A DNA stretch of 64,000 nucleotides from DAOTTY01 sp964451095 (GTDB taxonomy: Bacteria > Chloroflexota > Anaerolineae > Aggregatilineales > Phototrophicaceae): positions 1 to 64,000 of the forward strand of contig CAYVGI010000006.1 in NCBI GenBank assembly GCA_964451095.1, given 5' to 3'. How positions within the stretch are numbered: the first letter of the stretch is position 1; each line of letters starts with the position of its first letter. The notes beneath the pieces are model-generated. The model was given only the letters and a program-made list of their open reading frames with translations, made no database searches and had not been told where the DNA came from. The translations under genes and the position numbers were made by a program. Below, one piece after another: positions 19,123-26,853 of the stretch.

Positions 19123-20161
19123 CGAGCGCCCTAACGCGCAGTTGATCTTTGTTGGCGGCGTGGACGGCTTCGAGCGCCCGCTGGTGGAACAGGCGGGTGT
19201 GCCATTTGCCCACTACCACGAGGTACAGGCAGGTCCGGTACACGGCGTGAGTGTGCTGCGGGCGGTGGGCAGCGCGTTCAAGATGCTGGCGGGCACTGCC
19301 CAGTCGCTAGGGTTTATGCGCAGGCACCAACCCGGCGCAGTGCTGCTTACGGGCGGCTGGGTCGGGTTCCCGGTGGCGCTGGCAGCGTGGTTATCACGTA
19401 CTCCAGTGCTCATCTTCGTGCCGGATATTGAACCCGCGCTGTCCATCAAAGTGCTGCGCCACCTTGCGGCAAAGGTCGCGCTGGCAATCCCGGAATCGGC
19501 AGCATATTTCGCAGACGGGCAAACGGTCGTCACGGGCTACCCGGTACGCGGTGCCGTGCGCCGTGCCACCCGCGCCGATGCAGTTGCGCATTTTGGTCTA
19601 ACCCCACACAAGCAAACGCTGCTCGTATTCGGGGGCAGCCGGGGCGCTCGGTCGATCAACCAGGCGGTGGTGCCCGCATTACCGAGGCTGCTGGCACGCG
19701 GCGATGTGCAGGTCATCCATGTGACGGGCACACTGGACTACGACGGGGTACGCGGACAAACCGCCGACCTGGAACACCCCGCAGACTATCACCTGCACGC
19801 CTACCTGCACGACGACATGGGCTTGGCACTCGCCGCCGCAGACCTTGCCCTCAGCCGCAGTGGGGCGGGTGTATTGGGGGAGTTCCCGCTGTTTGGGCTG
19901 CCGTCCGTGCTGGTGCCCTATCCGTACGCATGGCGCTACCAAAAGGTCAACGCGGACTACCTGACGGAACGCGGCGCAGCAATCACGCTACCGGACGAGC
20001 AGTTGGCACATCAGCTTGCCCCCACACTGCACCAATTGTTCACGAACCGCGAACAGCTTGCTACAATGCGAGCGAAAGCAACGCAGCTTGCCCAGCAAAA
20101 CAGCGCCCAACGGGTAGCGGCGGCACTAGCGGAACTGGCACGAGAGGACAGCAGCACATGA
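19046..20161 (+). CDS. murG: UDP-GlcNAc:lipid I N-acetylglucosaminyltransferase
   Basis: MurG adds GlcNAc to lipid I to give lipid II on the inner membrane face. GTG 19046 puts the universal N-terminal block ILIAAGGTGGHVYPAL at residue 3, as in other MurG proteins, so it was preferred over an ATG 45 bases upstream. The 371 residues include the acceptor domain and the donor domain with LVFGGSRGARSIN and the AADLALSRSGAGVLGEF block. It overlaps the end of ftsW by 77 bases and the next gene by 4 (ATGA). Confidence 0.95.
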   Translation: MHILIAAGGTGGHVYPALAVAEAILDERPNAQLIFVGGVDGFERPLVEQAGVPFAHYHEVQAGPVHGVSVLRAVGSAFKMLAGTAQSLGFMRRHQPGAVLLTGGWVGFPVALAAWLSRTPVLIFVPDIEPALSIKVLRHLAAKVALAIPESAAYFADGQTVVTGYPVRGAVRRATRADAVAHFGLTPHKQTLLVFGGSRGARSINQAVVPALPRLLARGDVQVIHVTGTLDYDGVRGQTADLEHPADYHLHAYLHDDMGLALAAADLALSRSGAGVLGEFPLFGLPSVLVPYPYAWRYQKVNADYLTERGAAITLPDEQLAHQLAPTLHQLFTNREQLATMRAKATQLAQQNSAQRVAAALAELAREDSST

Positions 20162-20694
20162 TTCAACTGGTGGGTGTAATGTGGATGATGGCAATCTTCT
20201 TTGCTATTGTTGGCTTCCTACGCGGCATCAACAAGGAAATCATATCGATGTCCGGCATTGTGCTGGGCTTATTCGCCCTGTTCCAGTTCGACCAGTACAT
20301 CCGGGGCACACTGCTGGCACAGGTACCGCTTAGCCAGGTGTTTTTGTTCCAGTCGGGTGTGTTCGCCGTGATTGTCTTCTTTGCGTACCAAACCCGCGCA
20401 TTGGGGCTAGCAGACCGTGACGGCGACGGGCGCGACGACCTCCAGGCAAGCATCCTGGGCAGCATCCTCGGCTTTGTGAACGGCTACCTCATCTGGGGGT
20501 CGGTGTGGTACTTCCTGGACATCAATCAGTACCCGCTTGCGCCCTACGTGATTGCGCCTGCGCCCGGCTCCCCTAGCGACAACGCGCTGAACATCCTGCC
20601 GCTGGTGGTGCTGGGTGGCGGTCCGGGCGGCAGCGGCGATGTGCTGGCAATTGTAGTGATCGTGCTGTTCCTCGTTGTGCTGATTGTGATCTAG
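20158..20694 (+). CDS. CvpA-like small membrane protein
   Basis: The 178-residue protein has an N-terminal helix pair (about 1-36), further helices near 58-78 and 100-122, and a final very hydrophobic segment at its C-terminus. The opening block (AIVGFLRGINKEIISMSGIVLGLF) resembles the CvpA/colicin V production family, whose role is unclear though often linked to envelope maintenance. It starts in the murG stop (ATGA) and ends 3 bases before murC, so it is fully embedded in the wall operon. The call is by pattern and could be wrong. Confidence 0.55.
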   Translation: MIQLVGVMWMMAIFFAIVGFLRGINKEIISMSGIVLGLFALFQFDQYIRGTLLAQVPLSQVFLFQSGVFAVIVFFAYQTRALGLADRDGDGRDDLQASILGSILGFVNGYLIWGSVWYFLDINQYPLAPYVIAPAPGSPSDNALNILPLVVLGGGPGGSGDVLAIVVIVLFLVVLIVI

Positions 20695-20697
20695 CGT

Positions 20698-22083
20698 ATG
20701 GTCTTCCAGGCAGGGCAGCGAGTACATTTTGTGGGCATTGGCGGCTTTGGCATGTCTGCCATTGCGCGGGTGCTGCTGGAGCGCGGGTATCACGTCAGCG
20801 GCAGCGACCGCGCCCAAAACGACCTCACCCACGCGCTCGAACGCGACGGCGCTACCATTTACGTCGGGCACAAGGCGGCGCAAATCGACGGGGCAGACAT
20901 GCTCATTGTGTCGTCGGCGGTTCCTGCTATTAACCCGGAACTGGCAGCAGCACAGTCGCTGGGTGTGCCCGTATACAAGCGCGTGAACGTGCTGGCTCAG
21001 CTCATCGGTGAGGATTATTGTGTGGCAGTGGCGGGCACGCACGGCAAAACCACCACCACCGCCATGATCGCCCACCTGCTGCGCGAAACCCGACTCGCCC
21101 CCAGCTACATCGTGGGCGGGGTAATGGCAAACACAGGCACCAACGCGGGCAACGGCAACGGCGACACATTTGTCATTGAGGCGGACGAGTACGACAACGC
21201 CTTTTTGGGGCTTTACCCGGATGTTGCCATTATCACCAACATTGAGCACGACCACCCGGACTTCTTCACAACGCCAGACGACCTGACCAACGCCTTCCGG
21301 CAGTTTGCCAAGCGCATTAAGCCCGACCACGGCATTCTCATCGCCTGCGCAGACGACCCCGGTGCCCTGGCGCTGCTGCAAGAGCACCGCACTAGCGGTC
21401 GGTTGGCGTTCACCTATGGGCTGAGCGCGGACGCCACGCTGCGGGCGGAAAACATGACCACTGGTGCCGATGGCACCACCACGTTTGATGTGGTGCAGGG
21501 GCAAACGCACCACGGGCGGGCATCGCTGCAACTACCCGGCGCCCACAATGTGCAAAACGCGCTCGCTGCGCTGTACGTCGCTGCCGCCGGGCACGACCAA
21601 TCGTTCGCAGATGTAATCCCGCACCTGGGCACGTTCCGGGGCACCGGGCGGCGCTTTGACGTGCGTGCCGACGCGAACGGTGTCGCGGTCGTTGATGATT
21701 ACGCCCACCACCCTACTGCCATCCGGGCGACGATTGCCGCTACGCGTGCCCGCTACCCGCAGCGAGCGCTGTGGGTGGTGTGGCAGCCGCACACCTACAG
21801 CCGCACACAAACCCTATGGACGGACTACCTCACTGCGTTTGACGGTGCCGACCATGTCTTGATTACCGACATCTACGCAGCGCGTGAGCAACCCGTGGAC
21901 GGCGTGAACGGTGCGGCGCTTGCCGCTGCCTTCGCCCACGGTGATGTGCGCCATACCGGGTCGCTGGCGGCGACCACACAGGCGTTGCTGGACGGCGTGC
22001 AGTCACCCGCGGCAGTGCTCATCCTCAGCGCGGGCGACGCACCACAAATCGGCATCGACTACATCGCAGGGGCACCCTCATGA
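20698..22083 (+). CDS. murC: UDP-N-acetylmuramate--L-alanine ligase
   Basis: MurC starts the peptide stem by adding L-alanine to UDP-MurNAc. The 461 residues carry the N-terminal FVGIGGFGMSAIARVL, the P-loop GTHGKTTTT starting at 113, EADEYDNAFL, TNIEHDHPDFF, RRFDVR and the C-terminal domain with DDYAHHPTAI and QPHTYSRT. It is full length. The last codons overlap the murB ATG by 4 bases. Confidence 0.97.
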   Translation: MVFQAGQRVHFVGIGGFGMSAIARVLLERGYHVSGSDRAQNDLTHALERDGATIYVGHKAAQIDGADMLIVSSAVPAINPELAAAQSLGVPVYKRVNVLAQLIGEDYCVAVAGTHGKTTTTAMIAHLLRETRLAPSYIVGGVMANTGTNAGNGNGDTFVIEADEYDNAFLGLYPDVAIITNIEHDHPDFFTTPDDLTNAFRQFAKRIKPDHGILIACADDPGALALLQEHRTSGRLAFTYGLSADATLRAENMTTGADGTTTFDVVQGQTHHGRASLQLPGAHNVQNALAALYVAAAGHDQSFADVIPHLGTFRGTGRRFDVRADANGVAVVDDYAHHPTAIRATIAATRARYPQRALWVVWQPHTYSRTQTLWTDYLTAFDGADHVLITDIYAAREQPVDGVNGAALAAAFAHGDVRHTGSLAATTQALLDGVQSPAAVLILSAGDAPQIGIDYIAGAPS

Positions 22084-22994
22084 GCATAGCATTGGAGCGC
22101 TTGTTGGGCGCAGACCTGCGCCACGATGAACCGCTGGCAAAGTACACCGCCGCACGGCTGGGCGGTCCGGCACAGATGCTCTACGTGGCGAAGGCATCTA
22201 CGGAGCGGCTGGCGCATGTGGTGCAAGCTGCCTGGGACGCCGATATTCCCGTGCGGGTGCTGGGCGGCGGCGCGAACGTGTTGGTTTCCGACGCGGGCGT
22301 AGATGGGCTGGTGGTGATTAATCAGGTGAAGGAAATCAAATTTGGGGACTGGCACGACGGGCGCACGGTCAATGCGACGGCAGGTGTTAGCCTGACCACG
22401 CTGGCGAACCGCTGTGCCATGCACGGGCTAGGCGGATTCGAGTGGGCGATTAGCGTGCCGGGCACACTGGGCGGCGCTATCGTCAACAACGCGGGTGCCC
22501 ACGGCGCGGACATGCACGCGGCAGTGCGAGATATCATCATGCTTGACGCAGAGCGCGGTGCTGTCATGCGCCACCTGGAAGATTTGCAGTACGACTACCG
22601 CACATCTGCGCTCAAGCAGCGGGAAGACAAGCGCTTTTTGGTGCTGATGGCAAACCTCGCGCTGCCGCCAGAAGACCGCGTGACCATCCGCCAGCGAATG
22701 CGCGAGTTCCAGGCATATCGCAAGCGCACCCAGCCACCCGGTGCCAGCCTGGGCAGCATCTTCAAGAACCCACCGGGCGACTACGCCGGGCGCTTGATCG
22801 AGGCGGCAGGGCTAAAGGGCTACGCCATTGGGGACGCGGCAGTTTCCGAAGTGCACGCAAACTTCTTGATTAACCAGGGGCGTGCCACCGCCAGCGACTA
22901 CTATGCGCTCATCCAGCATGTGCAGGCACAGGTACACGCGCAGTCCGGTATACTGCTGGAACCGGAGATTGAGTTCGTGGGCAAATCGTTCTAA
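22080..22994 (+). CDS. murB: UDP-N-acetylenolpyruvoylglucosamine reductase
   Basis: MurB is the FAD-dependent enzyme that reduces UDP-GlcNAc-enolpyruvate to UDP-MurNAc. The 304 residues show the FAD-binding GGGANVLVSDAGVDGLV, the block WAISVPGTLGGAIVNNAGAHG, the catalytic serine region PGASLGSIFKNP and the C-terminal EPEIEFVG. Its short length fits type II MurB. Translationally coupled to murC. Confidence 0.96.
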   Translation: MSIALERLLGADLRHDEPLAKYTAARLGGPAQMLYVAKASTERLAHVVQAAWDADIPVRVLGGGANVLVSDAGVDGLVVINQVKEIKFGDWHDGRTVNATAGVSLTTLANRCAMHGLGGFEWAISVPGTLGGAIVNNAGAHGADMHAAVRDIIMLDAERGAVMRHLEDLQYDYRTSALKQREDKRFLVLMANLALPPEDRVTIRQRMREFQAYRKRTQPPGASLGSIFKNPPGDYAGRLIEAAGLKGYAIGDAAVSEVHANFLINQGRATASDYYALIQHVQAQVHAQSGILLEPEIEFVGKSF

Positions 22995-23062
22995 TTGCGC
23001 ATCCGGGCGGATTCCGATAGGATTAGCTTGGAAGATTGTGAGTAAGTTCAGGGTCAACTAAC

Positions 23063-23899
23063 TTGGCGACGGGTTCCAGGCGAACGCGAGTGCGGCGGCG
23101 CACCAATGCACGAACACCAGCAATTTGGCATGGTGCGTTGCAGGGGGCACGCCCGCAAACCGAACGAAAAGTCTCGCACGGCATCGAGCCGCGCTTCCGT
23201 CTGGGTTGGCGTGCGGCGAGCGGCATCATCATCCTGGTGATGCTGGGGTTACTAGGGCTGTTTTTCATCTCTGGCACGTTTTACGTGCACACGGTCGCTG
23301 TGGGCGGCATGGAAACGCTGACGAAAGAAGAGGTGTTCGCGCTGACGAACGCAGCGAACTTCCATCTGTTTTGGATTGACCCGGAAACCGTGCGCGAGAA
23401 CCTGATCGCCTCCCCCACCATCACGGACGCGGAAGTGAAGCTCGGCTGGCCCCCACAGATGGTGCAAATTGTCATCCAGGAGCGGCAGCCTGCCCTGGTG
23501 TGGGAACAGGCGGGCGTGGCAACGTGGATTGACTTGCAAGGGCAGGTGATGCAACTGCGCGAAGACCGCACCGACCTTGTGCGCGTGACGTATGAGGGAC
23601 TGGCAGACGCACCCCTGGGACCCAACAGCATCATCCAGCCGGATGTGGTTAACGGGGCGCTGCAACTGCGCGAACTGCTCACCGATATTAACGTGCTGCG
23701 CTACGACCCGAACTTTGGGTTGGGCTTCCGCGATGCGCGGGGCTGGGATGCGTGGCTGGGCACCGGGACGGACATGCCGAACAAGATTTTGATTTATAAC
23801 GCATTGGTGGACGATCTTGCCGTCAGGGGCATTCAGCCCACGGTTATCAACGTGGCAGACCCCGAAGCGGTTTACTACTCGACGTTATTGGGACGTTAG
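23063..23899 (+). CDS. ftsQ: Cell division protein FtsQ/DivIB
   Basis: FtsQ is the bitopic scaffold of the divisome. The 278-residue protein has a basic cytoplasmic region, one membrane helix (about 51-72), a POTRA domain beginning at FYVHTVAVGGMETLTKEEV, and the FtsQ/DivIB beta domain (to about 275). The start is TTG at 23063 with AGGG about 10 bases upstream; no ATG lies in the first 80 codons, so a later start would cut the membrane helix. It lies 3 bases before ftsA in the usual order. Confidence 0.88.
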   Translation: MATGSRRTRVRRRTNARTPAIWHGALQGARPQTERKVSHGIEPRFRLGWRAASGIIILVMLGLLGLFFISGTFYVHTVAVGGMETLTKEEVFALTNAANFHLFWIDPETVRENLIASPTITDAEVKLGWPPQMVQIVIQERQPALVWEQAGVATWIDLQGQVMQLREDRTDLVRVTYEGLADAPLGPNSIIQPDVVNGALQLRELLTDINVLRYDPNFGLGFRDARGWDAWLGTGTDMPNKILIYNALVDDLAVRGIQPTVINVADPEAVYYSTLLGR

Positions 23900-23902
23900 C
23901 GA

Positions 23903-25132
23903 ATGAGCGATTTGGTCGTTGGCATTGACGTAGGCACCAACAAAATATGCACCATCGTCGGTGAGGTGCGCCCGGATGATATCTTTATCGTGGGTGTGGG
24001 CGTGGAGCCTAGCCAGGGCATGAAGAAGGGCATCGTCAACGACATCGGGCAGCTTACCGCCGCAGTGTCCGCGTCTGTACACAAGGCGGAAAAGAGCAGC
24101 GGCTACAACATCGGGCGGGCGTTCGTCAGTGTGGCAGGCAACCACATCGCGTCCATCAACAGCCGTGGCGTGACGGGCATCAACGGCACACGCGGCGTCA
24201 CGCTGGATGACATCGACAAGGCGATGGAAGCAGCACGGGCGATTGCCATCCCGCACAACCGCGAGGTGCTGCATGTGGTGCCGCGCAGCTACGCGCTGGA
24301 CGGGCAAGACCGGGTGCGCAGCCCGCTGGGGATGCACGGCTTTCGCCTGGAGGTGGAGGCGCACATTATCACCGCTGCCTCCACCAGCGTGGCGAACCTG
24401 GAACAAGCGGTAGAGTCTGCTGGGGTGATGGTAGACCGCTTCATTTTGAACCCGTTGGCGTCTGGCGATGCGATTTTAACCGCCGACGAGCGCGAAATGG
24501 GCGTTGTAGTCATTGACATTGGCGGCGGCACCACCGACCTCGCCATCTTTATCGAGGGTACCGTGTGGCACACTGCCGTCATCCCTATCGGTGGCGACCA
24601 CGTCACCAGCGACATCACCCACATCTTCCGCATTCCCTTCTACGACGCGGAGGCGGCAAAGCTGAAGTATGGGCACGCCCGCCCCAAAGACGTGGACATG
24701 ACCGAAACGTTCCTGGTGCAGCCGTTCGGGCAGGGCTACCCTGAAGAAATCCGCCGGGGCGAACTGGCAGAGGTCATCGAGGCGCGGGCGGAGGAAATGT
24801 TTGAGATGGTGCAGCAGGAGATCAAGCGCAGCGGCTACGATGGACTGCTGCGGGCGGGCGCGGTTATCACCGGGGGTGGCTCTCAGCTTGTGGGGATGCG
24901 CGATGTTGCTGAGAGTGTGTTTGGCTTCCCGGTACGCATTGGCAAGCCCGAAAAGCTTACGGGCATGGCGGATGCGCTCAAGCACCCGGCATACAGTACC
25001 AGTGTGGGGCTTTTGCGGCTGGGGTTGCAAATGGACGCTGCCGCACCCACTGCACAAGATAACGGCAGCAACGGCAAGATTGGCGAGATACTCGGCAATC
25101 TGTTCCGGCGGCTGCTGCCAGACAGCGACTAG
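23903..25132 (+). CDS. ftsA: Cell division protein FtsA
   Basis: FtsA is the actin-like ATPase that tethers FtsZ to the membrane. The 409 residues show the phosphate 1 motif VVGIDVGTNKICTIVGE, the SHS2 domain region, the phosphate 2 block VVIDIGGGTTDLAIF, the adenosine motif ITGGGSQLVGM and a C-terminal amphipathic helix (ILGNLFRRLL) that serves as membrane anchor. It is full length. Its own promoter is not apparent. A promoter for ftsZ follows in the 74-base gap before ftsZ. Confidence 0.96.
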   Translation: MSDLVVGIDVGTNKICTIVGEVRPDDIFIVGVGVEPSQGMKKGIVNDIGQLTAAVSASVHKAEKSSGYNIGRAFVSVAGNHIASINSRGVTGINGTRGVTLDDIDKAMEAARAIAIPHNREVLHVVPRSYALDGQDRVRSPLGMHGFRLEVEAHIITAASTSVANLEQAVESAGVMVDRFILNPLASGDAILTADEREMGVVVIDIGGGTTDLAIFIEGTVWHTAVIPIGGDHVTSDITHIFRIPFYDAEAAKLKYGHARPKDVDMTETFLVQPFGQGYPEEIRRGELAEVIEARAEEMFEMVQQEIKRSGYDGLLRAGAVITGGGSQLVGMRDVAESVFGFPVRIGKPEKLTGMADALKHPAYSTSVGLLRLGLQMDAAAPTAQDNGSNGKIGEILGNLFRRLLPDSD

Positions 25133-25150
25133 CACGCGACGAAAGTCATT

Positions 25151-25178
25151 TTGATAAAGTGGCAAATGCGCGTAGAAT
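25151..25178 (+). promoter_or_regulatory. Promoter of ftsZ
   Basis: TTGATA (25151-25156), 16 bases, TAGAAT (25173-25178). It lies between ftsA and ftsZ and would let ftsZ be expressed above the rest of the cluster, as is common. Confidence 0.6.
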
Positions 25179-25233
25179 AGGCGCAAGACGTAATCATTAA
25201 AGTGACGTGAGTAAAAAGGGGCGTAAGACGCAT

Positions 25234-26439
25234 ATGGATGAGTTCACACCCGGAGAGAATTTTGCACAGATAAAAGTTGTAGGGATCGGCGGCGGCGGCG
25301 GCAATGCGGTCAACCGCATGATCAACGAAGGGCTTGGCGGTGTGGACTTCGTTGCGGTCAACACGGACAACCAAGCGCTGATGATGTCCAAGGCGAAAAC
25401 CCGTGTCCGCATCGGCGATAAGCTCACCCGTGGGCTGGGCGCGGGCGGCAACCCGGAAGTTGGCAAGAAGGCAGCAGAAGAAAGCCAGGACGAGCTTTAC
25501 GAAATCCTGCGCGGCAGCGACATGGTGTTTATCGCCGCTGGCATGGGTGGCGGCACGGGCACCGGCGCTTCTTCCGTCGTCGCGCAAATCGCCAAAGAAC
25601 TCGGTGCGCTCACCATCGGCGTGGTGACCAAGCCGTTCACCTTTGAAGGCTCCCGGCGCATCCAGTCCGCAGAGGCGGGCATCGAGATGCTTAAGTCCCA
25701 GGTGGACACACTGATTGTCATCCCTAACGACCGCCTGCTGCAAATGGCGGACAAGCGTGCCACCCTGCAACAGGCGTTCACGCTGGCAGACGATGTGCTG
25801 CGCCAGGGTATTCAGGGGATTTCCGAGTTGATTACCGTGCCTGCACTCATCAACCTGGACTTTGCCGACGTGCGCACCATTATGTCTGAAGGCGGCGCTG
25901 CACTGATGGCAGTTGGTCATGCGGGCGGCGACGACCGCGCCCGCCAAGCAGCAGAAAACGCCATCAGCAGCGGTCTGCTAGATGTCACCATCGACGGGGC
26001 ACGCGGCATCCTGTTCAACATCACGGGCGGCAACGACCTGACGCTGTTCGAGGTCAACGAGGCGGCAGCAATTATCAAGGAAAGCGCCCACCCCGAGGTG
26101 AATATGATCTTTGGGGCGCAGGTGGACGAGTCTATGGGCGACGAGGTACGCATCACCGTGATTGCCACAGGCTTTGAGCAAAGCCGTGTGCAGCAGCGTA
26201 TGCAGCAAAACACCCCGGCACGCCCGGCACCGCCCCGCCAGCAGGTCGATGTTCCGCAGCCGCGCCCGCGCCAGGAAGAACGCCCCGCGCCGCGCCCGGC
26301 ACCCCCACCGGAGCAGCCGACCCAGGCTCCGCCGCCCGCACAACAGCCAGACTACAACGTCTACGACCAGTACGACGAGGCAGACACCGACCTGCCCGCG
26401 TTCATCCGCCGCCGCCGCAACAAGCGCTACGACGGCTAA
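25234..26439 (+). CDS. ftsZ: Cell division GTPase FtsZ
   Basis: FtsZ forms the cytokinetic ring. The tubulin signature GGGTGTG falls at residues 105-111 and the first block IKVVGIGGGGGNAV at 13 when the ATG at 25234 is used, matching family numbering. An in-frame GTG at 25207 would add nine residues. The globular core ends near residue 310. A disordered linker of about 75 residues very rich in Pro, Gln and Arg follows, and then a conserved C-terminal peptide (DLPAFIRRRRNK) for binding FtsA and other partners. Confidence 0.97.
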   Translation: MDEFTPGENFAQIKVVGIGGGGGNAVNRMINEGLGGVDFVAVNTDNQALMMSKAKTRVRIGDKLTRGLGAGGNPEVGKKAAEESQDELYEILRGSDMVFIAAGMGGGTGTGASSVVAQIAKELGALTIGVVTKPFTFEGSRRIQSAEAGIEMLKSQVDTLIVIPNDRLLQMADKRATLQQAFTLADDVLRQGIQGISELITVPALINLDFADVRTIMSEGGAALMAVGHAGGDDRARQAAENAISSGLLDVTIDGARGILFNITGGNDLTLFEVNEAAAIIKESAHPEVNMIFGAQVDESMGDEVRITVIATGFEQSRVQQRMQQNTPARPAPPRQQVDVPQPRPRQEERPAPRPAPPPEQPTQAPPPAQQPDYNVYDQYDEADTDLPAFIRRRRNKRYDG

Positions 26440-26633
26440 CGCTCACGCAAACAATGGGCGCAGCGACCGTAACTGCGTCCACTTGCTGGCACACCCGCAT
26501 TAAAAAACCATTGAACCTTCTTAAACCCGCAAGCTTACTCCTGGCATGTGGGTTTGTGGGTTTCCGTGGGATTTTTGTTATAAATTCAACTGTTTTCTAA
26601 CTCTCTCCCGGCTAGTTTTTAGCCTTAAATCAC
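26440..26633 (+). other. Intergenic region after ftsZ with an imperfect hairpin
   Basis: AAACCCGCA (26523-26531) can pair with TGTGGGTTT (26547-26555), nine pairs including one G-U. Further GTGGG copies and a T run (26571-26577) follow. It may end the ftsZ transcript, but the T run is not directly after the stem. No gene is seen here. Confidence 0.35.
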
Positions 26634-26662
26634 GCGACAGGCTAACACATCCGTGCTAGAAT
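26634..26662 (+). promoter_or_regulatory. Candidate promoter of the ribonucleotide reductase gene
   Basis: GCGACA (26634-26639), 17 bases, TAGAAT (26657-26662). The -35 matches four of six consensus bases. Transcription from here gives a leader of about 185 bases. Confidence 0.4.
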
Positions 26663-26669
26663 GCGTACC

Positions 26670-26853
26670 TGTACAGGGTGAGTGTTCTGCTCGGTAGCGG
26701 CACCCCACCCGCACACAACACATTCATATTCGCAAACGCAAAGTCACCCGTAGCGGTGCGCTTCACCACGGGCGGTCTGCAAACAGATTTGGGGATTCGC
26801 AGACCGTCGGTGGCTTTGCTATCCCTGGTGACAATTCTGGAGAGAGACAGATT
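26670..26853 (+). promoter_or_regulatory. Long structured leader of the ribonucleotide reductase gene
   Basis: The leader is about 185 bases with no ORF of note. CGGTCTGC (26773-26780) pairs perfectly with GCAGACCG (26799-26806), and this stem is extended across a bulge by CACC (26764-26767) with GGTG (26809-26812). GTAGCGG occurs twice (near 26693 and 26751). I could not match it to the cobalamin riboswitch core. GGAGAG about 9 bases before the ATG is the ribosome site. Confidence 0.4.

Noticed and set aside
20407..21531. A long minus-strand open frame opposite the CvpA-like gene and murC.
   Set aside because: It is antisense to well-supported coding sequence and has shadow-type composition (rich in His, Arg, Val and Gly), as expected opposite GC-rich genes. 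The same applies to other long antisense frames, for example at 24476-25186, 25129-25947 and 58133-58957.
26670..26853. A cobalamin riboswitch controlling the class II ribonucleotide reductase.
   Set aside because: The expected B12-box and core motifs are not visible. The region is structured, so it is reported as an unassigned leader.
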